NCBI RefSeq assembly: GCF_018812025.1
Contig: NC_063054.1
Coordinates: forward strand, 11,150,082-11,214,081
Direction: 5' to 3'
Source: Megalobrama amblycephala
Lineage: Eukaryota; Chordata; Actinopteri; Cypriniformes; Xenocyprididae
Length of the DNA stretch: 64,000 nucleotides
Below the pieces are notes generated by a model that ran no database searches, was not told the origin of the DNA, and was given only the letters and a program-made list of their open reading frames with translations. Positions 60,704-64,000 of this stretch are shown piece by piece. The translations under genes and the position numbers were made by a program. The stretch's first letter is position 1. Each line of letters begins with the position of its first letter.

Positions 60704-62330
60704 GGTACTTCATGGCAACTGATGTTAGTGCTACTGACCTAAAGTCATTCAGGGTAGATGTGTCTAGTTCCTTAGGGACCGGTATGATAATAGAGAACTT
60801 GAATAAGAGACCAGTTAAAGATTTCTGTGTACACCCCTGCCAGTTGTTCAGCGCAGACCTTCAGGACTTTTTGTGTTACATAATCAGGTTCCACTGCCTT
60901 GCGGGTGTTTACCTGTTTCAGAACCTTCAAAACCCATCTGTGTGTCACTTGGGAAGCATTGTCCTCTGGGTTGCAGAAAAATTATGCCTGTACTCAGTCT
61001 GTCAGTTCTAGTACGGTTGAGTCTGTCAGATAAGGTGGTGTCTCAGGTCTCAGTCCAGTTTGTGTTCCTCCTGTAGTTGGCAAATTATTTTGCAGGTAGT
61101 ATCTTTCAAGTTTTTGGGAATATGCCACTTTTGCAGTTCTGATGGACTTTCATAACTCATATCGGGCCCGCTTGTACTCCTCTCTGGTCCCCTGACTTGA
61201 AAGCTGCCCATCTTTTCTTGATCTTCAAGCATATATCCCCATTAAACCAGGGCTTTTGATTTGGAAAAACATGAACAGTTCTGGAAGGGATGCAGATGGA
61301 AGTACACCAGTTGATATAATCACTGACAGTCTCTGTGTAATCATGAATATTATCTGTAGCCTCCTTGAATATATTCATATCTGTATCCTCTAAGCAGCCC
61401 TGCAGGTTTACCAGTCCATGTGTTAACGGCTCTAATTGTGACTTGGTTTGTTGTAGGCTTTAACAGGATTGCTACAGTAGGTGGTCAGATTTTCCAAAAT
61501 GGGGTTTGGGTTTTGATATAAATGCATTTCTGATGTTATTGTAACAATGGTCCAGGGTATTGTTTCCTCTGGTAGGAAAAGTCACAAACTGATAGAGTTT
61601 TGGGATGTTTTTCCAGAGATTACAGTGGTTAAAATATCCCAGGATAATGAGAGCAGCATCAGGGATGTTCTCATGCTCCTTGATCATGTTATGCAGTTCA
61701 TTTAGTGCAGCCTCTTCTGTTCCCTGAGTAAATACACTTTAAAGTTAAATATTCCACCTCCCCAGAACAAAATTAAGAAATAACCTTACTGTCTGTGCAC
61801 CAGGACTGTTTGACGAAAATGGCTGTTCCTCTGCCGTGGGTTTTTCCACACTCCACAGCATTAAGGTCGACCCTGAAGACCATATAGCCTTCCGGTGTTA
61901 TGGACTCGTCTGGGGTTTTATATCCTAGCCACATTTGACAAAAACACAGCATGGAGCAATCCTGACTGTATCGCTGCATAGGTATCCAAACGTGCAGTTC
62001 ATCCATTTCATTTTCCAAAGACTAAACATTTGCAAACAGTATGACCAGGAGCATTAGTCTTCCTCTGCAAACCAAGAGCTCGGCTCCTCCCCAACTTGCG
62101 CTTTCCGCATTGGGTTCAGGTTGTCAGGAAAAGCCCCTGCTCAGACCTGACCTGGCGTCGCACCGACATCACGAAATAGATCTAGGAAGGAGTCCAAAAT
62201 ACTGAGGTGAAAAAGCAAATTTTGAGTGCTCTCTCTTAGCTTTATCAGAGTAACCCGATCATACTTAATGTTTGCATTTACGGTTGCCCTAACGTGACGC
62301 ACAAAAACAAATGACAGTAAATACAACATA
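60704..62330 (-). pseudogene. LINE ORF2 N-terminal half (endonuclease to RT)
   Basis: Minus frames in order: MDELHVWIPMQRYSQDC and MLCFCQMWLGY (AP-endonuclease start, about 62000), ILGYFNHCNLW and TRGNNTLDHCY (about 61640), NQKPWFNGDICLKIKKRW (about 61260), then VNTRKAVEPD (about 60900). Several frame changes and stops. In the GDFN endonuclease motif, Asp is replaced (GYFN). CR1/L2-like family. Confidence 0.88.
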
Positions 62331-62670
62331 AAGTGAAGTGAAGTGAAGTGAAGTGAAGTGACATGTGGCCAAGTATGGTGACCCATACTCAGAATTTGTG
62401 CTCTGCATTTAACCCATCCAAGTGCACACACACAGCAGTGAACACACACACACACCGTGAACACACACCCAGCCATTGCTGCGGCGCCCGGGGAGCAGTT
62501 GGGGGTACGGTGCCTTGCTCAAGGGTCACACCTCAGTCATGGTATTGAGGGTGGAGAGAGCGCTGGATATTCACTCCCCTCACTGACAATCCCTGCAGGA
62601 CCTGAGACTCGAACCCATGACCTTTGGGTTACAAGTCCGACTCTCTATCCATTAGGCCACGACTGCCCCC
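62331..62670 (-). repeat. tRNA-derived SINE, copy 3
   Basis: Inverse orientation; A box ggcctaatggatagagag and B box gggttcgagtctcagg near 62600-62660; agtgaagtga tail repeats at 62331-62360. Closest in wording to copy 1. Confidence 0.87.
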
Positions 62671-64000
62671 TTTACTTTACTCTGAGAGCTCCACGATGTT
62701 GCACATGGGAGCACTACTGTATCTTGCTATTTAATCAAGAATTTCACTTTTTTATTATTGGAAACTTCAGGGAAATGGATTAGATCTAATACCCTTTTCC
62801 CCTGACATTTATTTGATTAAGCATTGTAAGGACTCAGATTAAGAAAATCAAAAAATAAATCTCGCTTCAGTAACAATTAGATTCACATGGCAGTGACAAA
62901 GTTATCTGACAAAAGCCAAGCCCTTTATTCAAACCTAATGAGAACACCAGCTAAATTAGCATGGCAGTGAGATTAATTACACCAACAGACTAATTCACGC
63001 ATTCTGCCTAAAGTCTCACTGTTTACATGTGAGTGTTTGCATCTGTCTGCATGATATCTCAATCATCTCTGATTGATCTTAAGCATGTTGTTGAATGTGA
63101 TGCTGAATGCTGCTAATGCTCAAAGTGTCCCAAAGTGGGTTGAGAGACGAAAACGTAATGGACTCACAAACATTTACAACTAAATTAAGTACTCCCACCA
63201 TCTCCCATGAAATCACAATGATGAAATTAATGGAGTTGTCACATGGACCTGTCAATCATGTTGTTCTCAGCTGCCCGTTGAAAGGCTTCTCAGACATAAC
63301 ACTGAGTTCTATAGAGGCCTGACAATTATTAATAGTAACAAATCTGTTTAATGTTTAAACAATATAAAAAAATGTTTAAAACCATATAAAAGTGAATTTT
63401 ACATAATTGGTCCCCTTTAAGGGATTTTAGCCTATTTTGGCTTTGATAATAATGAAATTCTGCCATGCAGATCGAGGCTGCAATTTTAATTTCATTTATA
63501 CATATACAGTATTTGCCAATCAGAAAGTTTCTCCATACTGAACATCACAAAAGTTCTGAACAGGTTTTAAAAGAGAACAAAATGTTTTCACACTTTGTAC
63601 CGCAGTGAATATTTCTTAGAGTGGGTATATTTTTGTAAGTCAATATCTGTATAGACACATACCTTAAAGTCTTGTCTACAAAAGGCCTGTAGATATAAAG
63701 ATATAAATCCCTATCTCCCCTTCCTCGTGAACATTCAAAAGAGTGTTTTGATTGGCATTTGGTCAGCAGTGACTCAGGTACACTGCTCACGAGAGCCCGT
63801 GACGGATGTTTGTTCTGAAGCTTTCTCTAAAAGAGCAACAAATACATGAATGTTCTCAGAGCAATGAAGCAAATCAGAGAAGCAAAGTACTACAAACAGT
63901 GCAAGTCTAAGGCAGTAGCAATTATAATATTTTAATGAATACCTGCGGGAGTTTTAAAATGGAACGTTTATCTTTGAAGACACAGAATCATGCAGTGTTA
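62671..64000. other. Right edge, unique sequence
   Basis: No gene. 62890-63010 (taatgagaacaccagctaa, gagattaattacacc) resembles a conserved non-coding element. The rest is ordinary AT-rich sequence. Confidence 0.35.

Overview
The window looks like a piece of a teleost nuclear genome, most likely a cypriniform (carp/zebrafish-type) fish. It has a spliced vertebrate cadherin gene with small phase-conserved exons and GT-AG introns. Everything else is very AT-rich and packed with fish-type non-autonomous DNA transposons, tRNA-derived SINEs, a CR1/L2-like LINE, Tc1-like relics, LTR elements and microsatellites. The species is inferred from repeat style only.

Layout. 1-16.5 kb (+): a desmocollin-like desmosomal cadherin. 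Fifteen exons splice in frame to 881 codons plus stop, from the prodomain to the C-terminal plakoglobin-binding tail. The signal-peptide exon was not found and is probably to the left of the window. Its introns hold TA-flanked foldback elements, an 8-bp-TSD hAT-like element and a minisatellite. 16.5-18.1 kb: likely 3' UTR. 18.1-19.5 kb: a terminal-inverted-repeat element filled with a minisatellite and a second nested palindrome. 19.9-21.6 kb (-): a small secreted collagen/C1q-domain gene with an apparent frameshift between collagen and C1q parts. 22.2-22.9 kb: Tc1-like relic. 24.4-26.5 kb: a 2-kb CCAA-type tetranucleotide array with higher-order structure and a 491-bp duplication that includes GATA arrays.

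27-48.6 kb: a gene-poor stretch of nested transposons (a solo LTR with 5-bp TSD, hAT, TA-MITEs, a Mutator-like MITE also present at 0.8 kb, a second Tc1 relic, a short LTR retrotransposon with both LTRs and TSD). Interspersed are unique, ATTA-rich segments that could be conserved non-coding elements. 48.7-49.4 kb: weak candidate exons of an unrecognised gene. 50.6-53 kb: mostly unrecognised sequence.

53.9-62.3 kb (-): one LINE ORF2 copy (AP-endonuclease plus reverse transcriptase) broken by successive insertions of other elements, whose target-site duplications give a relative order of insertion. 62.7-64 kb: unique sequence.

Only two genes are well supported. No operon, CRISPR, viral gene or obviously novel protein system was seen. 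The more unusual material is the nested transposon archaeology, the C1q frameshift and a possible intron-retention isoform of the desmocollin.
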